Source of the DNA: Saccopteryx bilineata
Lineage: Eukaryota; Chordata; Mammalia; Chiroptera; Emballonuridae
Assembly: GCF_036850765.1 (NCBI RefSeq)
Contig: NC_089495.1
Location: 194,697,847-194,761,846 of the forward strand
Direction: 5' to 3'
DNA: 64,000 nt
The notes beneath the pieces were generated by a model that was given only the letters and a program-made list of their open reading frames with translations, was not told where the DNA came from and did no database searches. Position 1 is the stretch's first letter. Each line of letters starts with the position of its first letter. Position numbers and translations under genes: made by a program. Of the stretch, positions 35,731-48,400 are shown one piece after another.

Positions 35731-38700
35731 TCAGGTCTGTGCAGGCACTTCAACAGCACGGTGCTCATTCTCTGTCCGTTGTGTCTCCATGTACTTGCGC
35801 ATTTTCTCAACTATCCAGGAGGGCAGGACAAAGGATTTCAGCTCCTCTAACTTCAGGTCCAGGCATCCTCTGGCATAGACATTGAGGAGAAAAGTTGAAG
35901 ACAGGATGTAGGCCCAGGCTCACCCTGGGGCTAGGGTAAGGCAGTGGGGAGGGACAGGCCAGATCTACTGGAATTACCTGTAGTCATCACTGGCAGCGAG
36001 GTCCCGGATGTCCTCCTCAATGAGGAGGTAGGCCTGGGGCAGGAGCAAAGGAGAGTGGCCATCAGCACTGACTCATTTATGTCTAACTCAATACTACTTT
36101 ATTAACCATATGCTTAATGGATGGGCTGTAAGGGAGGGGCATACTTTATAATTTTGTAGGGGAGAGTAACCAGGGAGAGACTGTCTGGGGATCTTTCCCT
36201 CAAATAGAAACTGTGTGGGTGGGGGAATGGGGACTGGTGACTCTTTATTATGATAAGGTGCCAAGGAATTGAAAAAATTGTTAACATTAGTATTTTAAAA
36301 GGAAGAGTCAGGCCCCCTTATCCCTCCTTTCTTTCTTTTTTACTTTATTTATTATATTTATTGATTTTTAGAGAGAGAGGAGTGAGTGAGAGAGAGAGAG
36401 AGAGAAGGGGGAGGAGCAGGAAGCATCAACTCCCATATGTGCCTTGATCAGGCAAGCCCAGGGTTTCGAACCGGTGACCTCAGTGTTCCATGTCGACGCT
36501 TTATCCCACTGAGCCACCAAAGGTCAGGTACCCCTCCTTTCTAAAGAGAAAAAAACCCTAAAGAGAGAGACTGAAAGGGCAAAAGTTAGTAACTAATAAT
36601 TTAACTATAGTTCTCTGGAAGGACTGAGGCCACTTGCTAGACAGCAAAGTAAGTAAAACTTTTCTGAAAACTTCCTATTCCCCTTCCTTAAGAGCCTTTA
36701 GGAGACAATGTTTACATATCTTAATTAAAAATTCCTACACTGATTCCTCCCCTCCTGGAGTCCTGAGAGTGACGTATACCTCTAGACAAAGGGATCAAGA
36801 GCCCACTCCCCTTGCTTGAAAAACCTGCATTCTGTAACAATTTATATGCTTTCTAATAATCATCCCTTTTTTTTTTTTTTTTTTTTTGTATTTTGTATTT
36901 TGCTTAAGTTGGAAACGGGGAGGCAATCAGATAGACTCCCACATGCGCCAGACCGGGATCCACCTGGCATGCCCACCAGGGGACGATGCTCTGCCCATCT
37001 GGGGCGTCGCTCTGCCACAATCAGAGCCATTCTAGTGCCTGAGGCAGAGGCCACAGAGCCATCCTCAGTGCCCGGGCAAACTTTGCTCCAATGGAGCCTC
37101 GGCTGGGCTGCAGGAGGAGAAGAAAGAGACAAAGAGGAAGGAGAGGGGGAGGGGTGGAGAAGCAGATGGGCACTTCTCCTGTGTGCCCTGGCCGGGAATC
37201 GAACCAGGGACTCCCGCACGCCAGGCCGACGCTCTACCACTAAGCCAACCGGCCAGGGCCTAATCCCTTTTGGAATTCCTTTTTTTTTCTTTTCATTTTT
37301 TCTGAAGCTGGAAACGGGGAGAGACAGTCAGACTCCCGCATGCGCCCGACCGGGATCCACCCGGCACGCCCACCAGGGGCGACGCTCTGCCCACCAGGGG
37401 GCGATAATCTGCCCATCCTGGGCGTCGCTATGTTGCGACCAGAGCCACTCTAGCACCTGGGGCAGAGGCCACAGAGCCATCCCCAGCGCCCGGGCCATCT
37501 TTGCTCCAATGGAGCCTTGGCTGCGGGAGGGGAAGAGAGAGACAGAGAGGAAAGCGCGGCGGAGGGGTGGAGGAGCAAATGGGCGCTTCTCCTGTGTGCC
37601 CTGGCCGGGAATCGAACCCGGGTCCTCCGCACGCTAGGCCGACGCTCTACCGCTGAGCCAACCGGCCAGGTTTTTTTTTTTTTTTTTTTAAAGATTTTAT
37701 TTATTCATTATAGAGAGGGGAGAGAGAAGAAGGGAGGAGCAGGAAGCATCAACTCCCATATGTGCCTTGACCAGGCAAGCCCAGGGTTTTGAACCGGCAA
37801 CCTCAGCGTTTCCAGGTTGACGCTTTATCCACTGCGCCACCACAGGTCAGCCTTTTGGAATTCTTTATATGGATAAAACTTGTAAACTAAACAAGCGGGG
37901 ACTAGCTAGCCCCAAAACTAATTAGGTTTCCTAATAAGTTAGCCCCAACACTTTTAGCAAAGGTAATTTCATTTAGCTTCTCTCCTTATCCTAAGCTAAA
38001 TAAAACATTTCATTTCCCACTGTTGTGGCAACAAGGATAAGTGTAAAGCCTGGAAGATTTGGGAATGTCTTTGATATGTAAAAAGACATTCATCATTTAT
38101 CGCTACTGTGTTGAAATGTAAAACGACATTTACTGCTACTGTGTTGGGTATGTAAAACATGTATCACTACTGTGTTATCTTGTAGTCTTAATGTGTAGGA
38201 ATGTTTTTCCTTTTAATAGATCCTACAGATAAATGTTGTAAGCTTATCAGTAGATGACTTTTATATCATGCTCCCCCTCTTTTCCCCCTCAACCAGTATG
38301 TGATCATGTCTATATAACCAACCTCAGGACTATCATTAAGGCTGCACAATTTGGATTAGGTATACCCCGTGTAAGTCATATGTAGCGGCTTATTAATAAA
38401 TCTCCTCCTAAAATTTGTTCTGTATCCTGCCTTAGTGTCTCTATGTAACTTGTGGATTAAAGTAACATACTTGATAATATTATAACTTCCTGAGGTGCTT
38501 AATAACAAACTGGCAAGAGAGCAAGCAAAATATACACAGAAACAGGAAATCTGGAGGAAGCTAGGCTAACTGTAGCAGCCAAGATTATCTGGTTCTGAAC
38601 TTCATGGCAGAAGGGAAAACTGCCAGGCAACTGGGCTGTACTGTCCCGGGCCGGTGAAGCTGCCTTGGCTGGACGCTGTGCGCTGCAGAGGGAGAGAGCC

Positions 38701-39393
38701 CTCTCGTGAGCTCACCATCCGGAGGGTGCTGTTCACCACGTGGGAACGTCTGTAGGAGGCAGTTCCTTCTAGTCTCAGGTCAGGAATAATTAATTGTGTG
38801 TCCCGGGGGTAATTTGACTGTCTTCATCTTAAGGGTACTAGGAAGTTTTTAACAGACCAGGTGTTCTGGAGAGGGACCTGGAGCTGAATTTGTGAAAACC
38901 CAGAAGTGCACTGGTGTCTCAGGTCAGCAATTAAAAAACTTAAAAAAAAAAAAGTTCAGCTCACAGCTTACTTTTAGATCCTGTGCCCCCCCAACCCTAT
39001 TTCTTACTTGTTATGTTGCATTTTCTGTATCAGTGGTAAGCTCTCAGAAATCTTTTCTGAAACAGAGTGTAGGTATAAACAGAATAGTAAAATAAAAGAT
39101 AGCTTTCAATACCAGAGAGGAGGTGGCACACTGGTTTGCAAGGCCCCTGGATTCTGATAGGAGCAGTCCTGCAGTGGGACTAAGAGGGTCCACAGGTGTG
39201 TGTGTGGGGACACTGCATGTGATGAAAAAGCCCTCCGTGATGGTTCAGAACTCATGCAACGATCATCTTCCTAAGGTCGCGGCTTGATGTGAGCTGAAAA
39301 CTCTAGAGCTGACTCTGGAAGGGGCTGCCAGGTGTGGCAAACAAGTTTTATCCCTACTGACAGCGGGTGCTGCCTGGGGCACTGTGCTGAGAA

Positions 39394-39429
<36 letters not shown>

Positions 39430-42400
39430 GAGAGAGAGAGTCAGAGAGAGGGATAGACAGGGACAGACAGACAGGAACGGAGAGAGATGAGAAGCATCAA
39501 TCATTAGTTTTTCGTTGCGACACCTTAGTTGTTCATTGATTGCTTTCTCATATGTGCCTTGACCGTGGGCCTTCAGCAGACCGCGTAACCCCTTGCTTGA
39601 GCCAGCGACCTTGGGTCCAAGCTGGTGAGCTTTTGCTCAAACCAGATGAGCCTGTGCTCAAGCTGGTGACCTCAGGGTCTCGAACCTCGGTCCTTGGCAT
39701 CCCAGTCTGACGCTCTATCTACTGCGCCACCGCCTGGTCAGGCAGAAAAGATTTTTTTAACAGTGTCTGGTGGCGGAGTGTTGGGATGGAAGAGTGATAT
39801 CTGTCAATGGGTACAAGGGCTAAGTAGTAGGAAGTGTATCTTATAAGTGTCTGCCATTCTTTTTTTTTTTTTTTTTTTTTTTACAGAGACAGAGTCAGAG
39901 AGAGGGATAGATAGGGACAGACAGATGGGAATGGAGAGAGATGAGAAGCATCAATCACCAGTTTTTCGTTGTGACACCTTAGTTGTTCATTGATTGCTTT
40001 CTCATATGTGCCTTGACTGCGGGCCTTCAGCAGATCGAGTAACCCCTAGCTCGAGCCAGCGATCTTGGGTCCAAGCTAGTGAGCTATTGCTCAAACCATA
40101 AGAGCCCCGCTCAAGCTGGCGACCTTGGGGTTTCGAACCTGGGTCTTCCGCATCCCAGTCCGATGCTCTATCCACTGCGCCACCGCCTGGTCAGGCTGTG
40201 TCGGCCATTCTTGTGCATAGCTAATACAACCTAAATATGAAGGATGAGGTGGGGAGGTGGGAGGTGGGGAGGTGGGAGGTGGGGAGGTGGGAGGTGGGGA
40301 GGTGGGAGGTGGGGAGGGTGGTGTGGGAGACTAGAGACAGCGAAGGGAACCCCAGGGATTACAGCCTGCTGTTCAGCATGAAGGAACAGGCCCTCTCTGC
40401 CCTTCCAACCCTCCCTTTCTACATCCATTAGGCTCTGAGAGTATCTCAGATAAGGAGGTAAGCTGCCACCAACAGCTGGAAGCCTGGCCCCTGGGCTGGG
40501 GAGTCTCTGGCAGGGGCCTGAGGGAAGGCGCTCACTTACCATCTTCCCCCCGGTGGCCCGCATGTGATGTTGCTCGGCCAGCCAGTGCTTGTCCTGGGGA
40601 TCAGCTGCATACTGTGAGGGATGAGTCACAGGGGAGACATTAGCCTGGTGCGAGGGGCTTTGCTCACTTGGTCCCAGAGCATACCCTTGGCCCTTGAGCA
40701 GTTCTTATGAACAAGACCTTGTCCTAGCTGGGTGGACGTGCAGGCCTCACTGACCTCTCAGAACATTTGAACCCATGAAGCCAGGGGTGGGACCCAATTT
40801 CCAGAGATTTAGTTCACATCTAATCCCCAACCCTTCCTTTCTCAAAACAGCATCTCTGGCAATGGGTCGGACTGGTGCCTATTATTATAGAGCTCTGCTC
40901 CTCTTTGAAATAATGAGCTGAGGAAGCTTATAACACATGTGACTATTATGGTGACCATACTTTCTAAAACAAAAATTAGGACACTTCAGCCTGACTGGTG
41001 GTGGCGCAGTGGATAGAGCATCAGACTGGGACGCTGAGGACCCAGGTTGGAAATCCCATGGTTGCCGGCTTGAGTATGGGCTCATCTGGCTTGAGTAAGG
41101 GTTCACCAGCTTAAGCGTGGGGTCACTGGCTTGGGCGCAGGGTCATCAACATGATCCTATGGTTGCTGGCTTGAGCCCAAAGGTCTCTGGCTTGAACCCA
41201 AGGTCGCTGGCTTGATGCCCAAGGTCACTGGCTTGAAGCCCAAGGTTGCTGGCTTGATGCCCAAGGTCATTGGCTTGAAGCCCAAGGTTGCTGGCTTGAT
41301 GCCCAAGGTCACTGGCTTGAAGCCCAAGGTTGCTGGCTTGATGCCCAAGGTCACTGGCTTGAAGCCCAAGGTTGCTGGCTCGAGCAAGGGGGTCACTCGG
41401 TCTGCTGTAGCCCCCCGGTCAGGGCACATATGAGAAGCAATCAATGAACTAAAGGTGCCCCAACTATGAGTTGATTCTTCTCATCTCACTCTTCCTGTCT
41501 CTGTCTCTCTTCCTCTCTCACTTTAAAAAAAAAAAAAATCAGGACACTTCATGCTTGGGGGGAGGAAGGATGTATTATGGTTAAGAACCCGGTTTTGGAA
41601 TGAGACAGAAAAGGTTTAAAGTCTGGTTTCTGCCTCTCATTAGATGGCGTAAACCCAGGCAATAATTTTCCTGAGACTCAGTTTCTTCATTTATAAAACA
41701 GACAGTATTAATACTTATCTTCTAGGGTTGTTGTTAATAATAAACAAAATAGTGCATAGAAAGTGCTAAATATAGGATATAACATATACTAAGTACTCAA
41801 TAAAGGTAGATTTTATAAAATAGATGGAACATTTGGTAGAGACCAAGCTGAGAGATTTGTATCGTGACTACCTTTGAGTTTAAATCATTTCACTTCCCAT
41901 GGAATATAAACGTCAGTGACCCTGCAATCGCATTCCCGGTAAACCATGTTCCGCAGACCACAGCTTGCCCTGCACGAAAGGTAAGCTCTGTGTGGGCAAG
42001 GAGGTCTGTGTCTGCTGGGCTGCCACGGTGTCTGTAGCACCTTGCGAGTGCTTGGTGCCCAGTGAGTAGTTGTTCAATGAATGAATGAATTTTTGGGTGA
42101 AAAAAAATCAGAGAACAATATGTATAGTATGATTTCAGTAACATGAAATACCACTGAAGGACAGGGGAGGGCGCACTCACACACCTGCATGCAGAGGAAG
42201 GGAATGAAGAAGGCTCCTGGCACGCTGTCGGTGTGACCGCCAGGGGGACAGGCAGAGTCAAGGGTGGAGGAAACTGTATTTTGTTCCCTATTAGCTTCTG
42301 TGTATTATTCGAATCTTTTACAAGAATGGGTTTATGTATTATTTCTACAATTTAAAAAAGTTAAAAAGTTAAAGCATAGAGAATTAAAAGGAAAACAACA

Positions 42401-45400
42401 TAAACATTTTCCCTTCGCTTATTAGACTGGAAAGGTTAAAATGAGAGCTAGTATTCACTGATAATGGCAGTGGGAGTTGGGAGTTTATTACAAACGGTGG
42501 GTCTAAGAATTGGGTAAAAATGATTAACATTTATTGGAGCCCTTGCTACGTGCAAGGCACTGTGTTGGGTGCTTTACTGCACTCTCTCTTAATTCTACCA
42601 ACCCTGTGGGTTAGTCTGTATCATTTCCTCCCCCCCTCCCCCAAGGCGGGGAGGCAGACAGACAGATTCCCGCATGTGCTCGACCAGGATCCACCCGGCA
42701 TGCCCACCAGGGGGCGATGCTCTGCCCATCTGGAGTGTTGCTCTGCTGTAACTGGAGCCATTCTAGTGCCTGAGGCGGAGGCCATGAAGCCATCCTCAGC
42801 GCCTGGGGCCAACTTTGCTCCAATGGAGCCTTGGCTGCTGGAAGGGAAGAGATAGAGAGAAAGGAGGGGAAGGGAGGGTGGAGAAGCAGATGGGCGCTTC
42901 TGTGTGTACTGGCTGGGAATCGAACCCAGGACTTCCCCATGGCAGGCTGATGCTCTACCGCTGAGCCAACCGGCCAGGGCCTCATTTCCATTTTATAGAT
43001 CACAAAACATGATCAGAAATGTGGAGCCAATTGCCCATAGTCACACAGTTAGTAAGTAACAGACCCAGGACCGAAACCATACTTGTAACCATCGTAACAC
43101 AGGAATTCAAAGTATGTCCGAGAGCATATCCACTGGGGGACAATGCAAGCAAGTTCTTGGAGGACCTGGATCTTAAAGATCAGCCAGGCAGAAGCCATGG
43201 GGGGGTGGGGTTACCCAGGTAACGGGAGCAGCAGGAGTGGATGGACACCGAGAGAGGAAAATGAAGAAGTAGCAAGTAGGCAAACTGTCTAGGCGTTGGG
43301 AATCCCAAAACATAAGACTGAAAAGGTAGAGGAGGCAGGCCTGCCCTTCAAAGAACTTGAGCTTGTACAGAATGTAGCAGACAGCGTCCATGGTTCTGAG
43401 ACCTCAGAGGGGATACACAGTTCTGGCAAGGGGCATTAACCTTGTGAATAGATACAAAAAAACATGTCTTGTATACACATGCACAATTTTGTTTTCTAAT
43501 GTTTGGGTGCTTTTGTGACTGAGAAAATACAAATTCATGTAAGAGGGTCAATGAATTCATGACTCCCGCCCATCTGTTGTTTCCTCAAACAGAGTTGAGC
43601 AAGCACAGCTGTGCTCAGCAGGGGTCCTCTCTTTGAAAAGGGCTGGAACCACTGCCTTGCGCCAATCTCTTCACAGACAACTGGATAGGGTAGTGGTTAA
43701 GAGCTCAGGCTTTGCTGAGGACAGACCTGGATTGGAGTCTTGACTCACTAATTATTAGATGAGTAACTGAACAAGTCACTTAGCCTTCCTCAACCCGTTT
43801 GTTCTGTTTAAGTTGTAAAATAGGGACAACATACCTACCCGAAAGGACAGTCCATGAGATAATGTAAGTGTGGAGCCTGAAACCATGTTTGGCACACAAT
43901 AAACACACAAGGCAAGTAGCGATTAGCATCGAGGCACAGAGGTGTGGAGTTAAGTACAAAAGGTACAGGTCAGGGGCAACTGGAGGGGCAACCAGAACCC
44001 TGGCTCCCAGACCCATGTTTGTCCCGAGCTTCTCTGTGCCATCTAGAGCCTCCAATGTCAAACATCCCCCTGCAGTGGCCTGCCTCACCCCTAGCACTCA
44101 CCTACCTTAAAGAGGTGTGGGTGCTTGATGTAGATTCTCCCTCTCGTGCCCCCCATCCCCAGGGCTCTGCAAAGTAACAGACAAGTGGTCAGGATTCCAG
44201 CAGTTGTTGTCCTTGGGGCGGACCCCTCAGTGCCAAAGCGCTTAGACTTACTTGTTGGCTCGAGATCCTAACACAAAGGTGGTAGATTCATTCAGCCGAG
44301 CTGGGTCCCACTGTATGACAAACAGAGAGGCTGTGAGGGTGAGGTTTATCTGGTGGGCAGGAAGGACACACTCCTCCCCTCCCCTCAACCAATACCGCCC
44401 TTGTCCATTATTCAAAACAGGTGAGTCAAGAAACTGACTACTGCCTGACTAGGCGGTGGCGCAGTGGATAGAGCACTGGACTAGGACGGGGAGGACCCAG
44501 GTTCGAAACCCCGAGGTCGCCAGCTTGAATGCGGGCTCATCTGGTTTGAGCAAGGCTCACCAGCTTGAGCCCAAGGTCGCTGGCTTGAGCAAGGGGTTAC
44601 TCAGTCTGCTGAAGGCCCGCAGTCAAGGCACATATGAGAAAGCAATCAATGAACAACTAAGGTGCCATAACAAAGAACTGATGCTTCTCATCTCTCTCCC
44701 TTCCTGTCTGTCCCTCTCTCGGTCTCTCTCTATCACAAAAAAAGAAGAAGAAGAAAAAAAAAAGAAACAAAATACTTACAATACACTAGGCCCTGTGCTA
44801 GACACTGGGGATAAAGAGGTAAGATAGTCTCTGTTCTTCGAGGGGCCACAGACCTATGCGTACAGGTAATTACACCATCACAGGATGGGCATGAATGATA
44901 CAGGCAAGTGCAGGGTGTGAGGGGTGCCAAAGGGGAGGGTGACAGGCGCCCTTAAGGAAGTAATTACCAAGATGATTCTGAAAGAGTAAGCACAAGTTAG
45001 ACAGGGTAGAGGGGAGGAAGGAGGAGCAGCAGGAACAAAGGCAGGTGAGAGTTGGTTTGCATGCTGGAGGGACTACAGCAATTCTGTGTTGCTAAGAGAG
45101 AGAGAGAACAGAAATTAGGGAGTGGCAGTTAATGAGGCTGGAGAGAGAAGCCGAGGGCCCTAGTACATTCTATTCATTCTAGAGGCTCTGAGGGGAGTCG
45201 CTGAGGCCTCTGCACAGGGGGAGCCAGGCTTGCTTTAAAGATAGCTCACTCTTCTGCAACGTGGCTAATGGATTTGAAGCGGGGCAGTTTAGAGGTTGTT
45301 GTAATAGAGCAGTTGTGAAAGATGATGAGGGCCGGAACTAGGATGGCAGTAAGGAGGCAGAGGACGGAATAGCGACTGTGATATATTTAGGAGGTAGAAG

Positions 45401-48400
45401 TGTCCAGGACTTGGCTGGATGCAGGGAGAGGAAGGCCAGGAAGGGGCAAGGATGAGCAAGGTAGAAAACATAAAAGAAGGCCTGAGCAGATTGTGATTCC
45501 CATTTTGGACATATGTGCTGTGTGTGAAATGCTATGGAAATTCCAGGCAGGGGTCCAGCAGACAGTAGATGTGGGGCAAATCAAGGGTATGACCACTTTA
45601 GACATGCTGGTCTCTGAAACCATCACCCAGAGAGAAACTAGATGGGGGAGTGGGCCAAGGAGAGAATTCTGGGCACACCCACGTGTATGGGTCACTGCTG
45701 AGGAATAACTCAGAGAGCGAGGATGTTGCAGAGGAACAGAAAGACCTGAAAGAGCCAGGAGAATGCAGGACCACGGCTTTAAGGGCAGAGCTTTTGAAGG
45801 AAAGCGTGGTCACTGGGTGAAAGCAGAGGGCCGGTACGACAGGGGTGGACCCTTTTTACTGGACACACCAGGACAGCAGAGCTTTTACCTGACTGGGCTT
45901 CCACACATGCTTGTCCTTAAAGAACGGAGTCTGCTGCCCAAAGACCTTGCAAACAACTGTTCTGGAGACAACAGAGGCTGATGGTGGAGAGCACAGACTC
46001 TGGTGTCAACGGGTCTTCTGTTCGAGACTTGGCTCCACCACGACTAGTATGTGACTCTGAGCAAGTCCTAAGCCTCAGTACACACTCACATGTGTTGGGT
46101 GGATAAGATCTAAATAAGAAGATTTCTGGGAGTTGGCAGGAAAGGAAGCTCCTTGACTAGAGAAGGGCAACAGAATCTATTCCTCGGGTGTTACAAACAT
46201 TCAGTGAGATGATCCATGTACAGATTCAGGGAGCGTTTGTCACATATTAAGTATTGCATAAGCATTAGTGACCATGAGCTCTCACGGGAGGCTTCAGCAG
46301 ACTCAGGCCTTCTCTTTGTTTTACCCCAACTCCAGCCCCTACTCGAGAGCCTCATGGGAGGCCAGCGCTGGGATCGGGGACGGGCAACATGGCTCTGGGG
46401 TGGCCAGCACGCGTCCTTCCCCACCCCCAGCTCTTCCCCTCACGGTGGGCCCCGGAGCCTTGACTGAGACTCTCGGGGTTGAGGTCACTGCCATGCTCAC
46501 ATAATCGTACCTTGGGGCCTTCTCGGCGAATTGGTTCACAGGATTTTGGTTTCCACCTGATTGGAAGGAAAGAAGAAAGGTGAATTCTCTCACTTTGGCC
46601 CTGGGCACGCTTCCTCCTAGTAACCCACTGGGGGAGGCACGAAGGGAGAGGGGCACTGGACAGGAAACCATCCTAGGGTATCAAGTCCAGGCACCTCTTG
46701 GAGTTGTTCTCATCTGACAAAACTGCGGTGTGTCCGTGAGGAATGAGCTCGCTCAGGTAGGACGCAGGTCTAAGGTGTGCTGTTACCAGCACTCCATGTC
46801 CCAGGCCAGTGGCTCCCAGCTAGCCCCACCGCTCTTAACCAGACCCGAGAGGCTTTATCTGCTTTGTACATTGGGCTTCCGTGTACAGTTTTGTTTAAAA
46901 ATCTTTGAAAATGACCGTCCTAGAGGGAATGGAGTAGTCTTGACCCTTAGCTGGAGGACTTTAGGCAAGTTAATTCTTTGAACCTTTTCCTTTTCTGCAA
47001 AATTAATTATACTTTCATTAGCGGGTGGTTGTAAGGATTAAAAAGTATGTATGTATGGGGTTCAGACCAGTTAGGGCACACTGTAAACATTCACTACATA
47101 CTACTCACAGAGAAAGCCTGGTGTTAATGGAGTTGGGCTGGACTGTTCTGGGGCAAAAGCAGGATGAAACCACCTCCTCCTTGCTGCTTTTTCCCCTACC
47201 CTCCCACCTGGGCAACCCTCCTCCCTGGTGACTTGAAAGACCTGATTTCTACAGGAGCTGAACACTGGTCTCTTTCTCCCAGCCCACTCCATCCCCGTTC
47301 CTCCTTCGGCTCAGTGGTCCCCACTTACACCATGCCGGTGGATGCCCGGTCATTTGACAGGATGTGTCCTGGAGGCCGTCCCTTCCTCTGCCACAAAGAA
47401 CAGCTGTCAAAGGCCTGACCCCGTGGATGCGCCACCCTGCCCCATCCCACTGGCAGGTGCATGGTCGCTGGTGGAGATGGATTTTCCAAAGAGACCAAAT
47501 GGTGCTTGAGAGTGAACAGGGACAGTGTGTTTCGAGGGCGCCTGCTTCTCATGCTAGAAGGGTCCCAGGATGCTCGCAGGAAGCTGCTGCCTTCTCTGGA
47601 GCTGCAAGGCCTTTTCCCTGCCAGAAAACGTGGAGATGGTTTACCTTTTTGGGAATGGGACTTCCTCGATGGGCACCTTCCTCTTCCACCTGCCGACCAC
47701 GCTGCAGAAAGAGGAAAGGTAGTCAGTGCAAGGCCAGTGCCGTGGCTGCAGGTTCCCGGGGATGCAGAAGACAGAGCCCCTGGACCACACCCTCCAGCCC
47801 TGCCCTGAGCCAGGCCTCAGAAACCCCCCAGCAGGGTATTTGGACCTGGCCCTACAAATGGGTGGTACGTGGAACCCCCCTGCCTCCCAGTCTGATCATT
47901 CTCCCTCTCCTAACCCCCAGCTCAGGGAATCTGACCTTTATTCCTGGAAGCTCATGAGTCAATCTGGGTATAACTTTTTCTCCATCTGTAAACAGTAGTT
48001 TAGCCTGAATGGAAAAGACCGCGTTAACAGTCACTATTTTGGGGGAAGCCTCTGCTTTCATTTTTATAGACACATTCCAAACTGGGTTACAATTGTTCCA
48101 TGATCAGTACAAAGGCACTTGAAGATATGCACTAAGTAGATACCTATTTTTTTAAAAGATTTTATTTATTCATTTTAGAGAAGGGGGCAGAGAGAAGGGA
48201 GAGAGAAGAGGGGGGAGGAGCAGGAAGCATCAACTCCCATATATGCCTTGACTGGGCAAGCCCAGGGTTTCGAGCCAGTGACCTCAGCATTCCAGGTCGA
48301 CGCTTTATCCACTGCGCCACCACAGGTCAGGGGATACCTATTTTTTTTTAAATTTGGGTAATATATCGCCTGACCGGTGGTGGAACAGTGGCTAGAGAGT

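Noticed and set aside
36816..37637. 273-codon open reading on plus
   Set aside because: Runs through two reversed SINE-I copies; the same peptide motifs recur at every SINE-I.
40231..40629. 132-codon minus open reading including DNTTIP1 exon 11
   Set aside because: Exon 11 read through its donor into the 15-bp minisatellite; only 40611-40540 is coding.
41157..41444. Repetitive 95-codon open reading on minus
   Set aside because: Translation of the 42-bp SINE-internal tandem repeat, not a protein gene.
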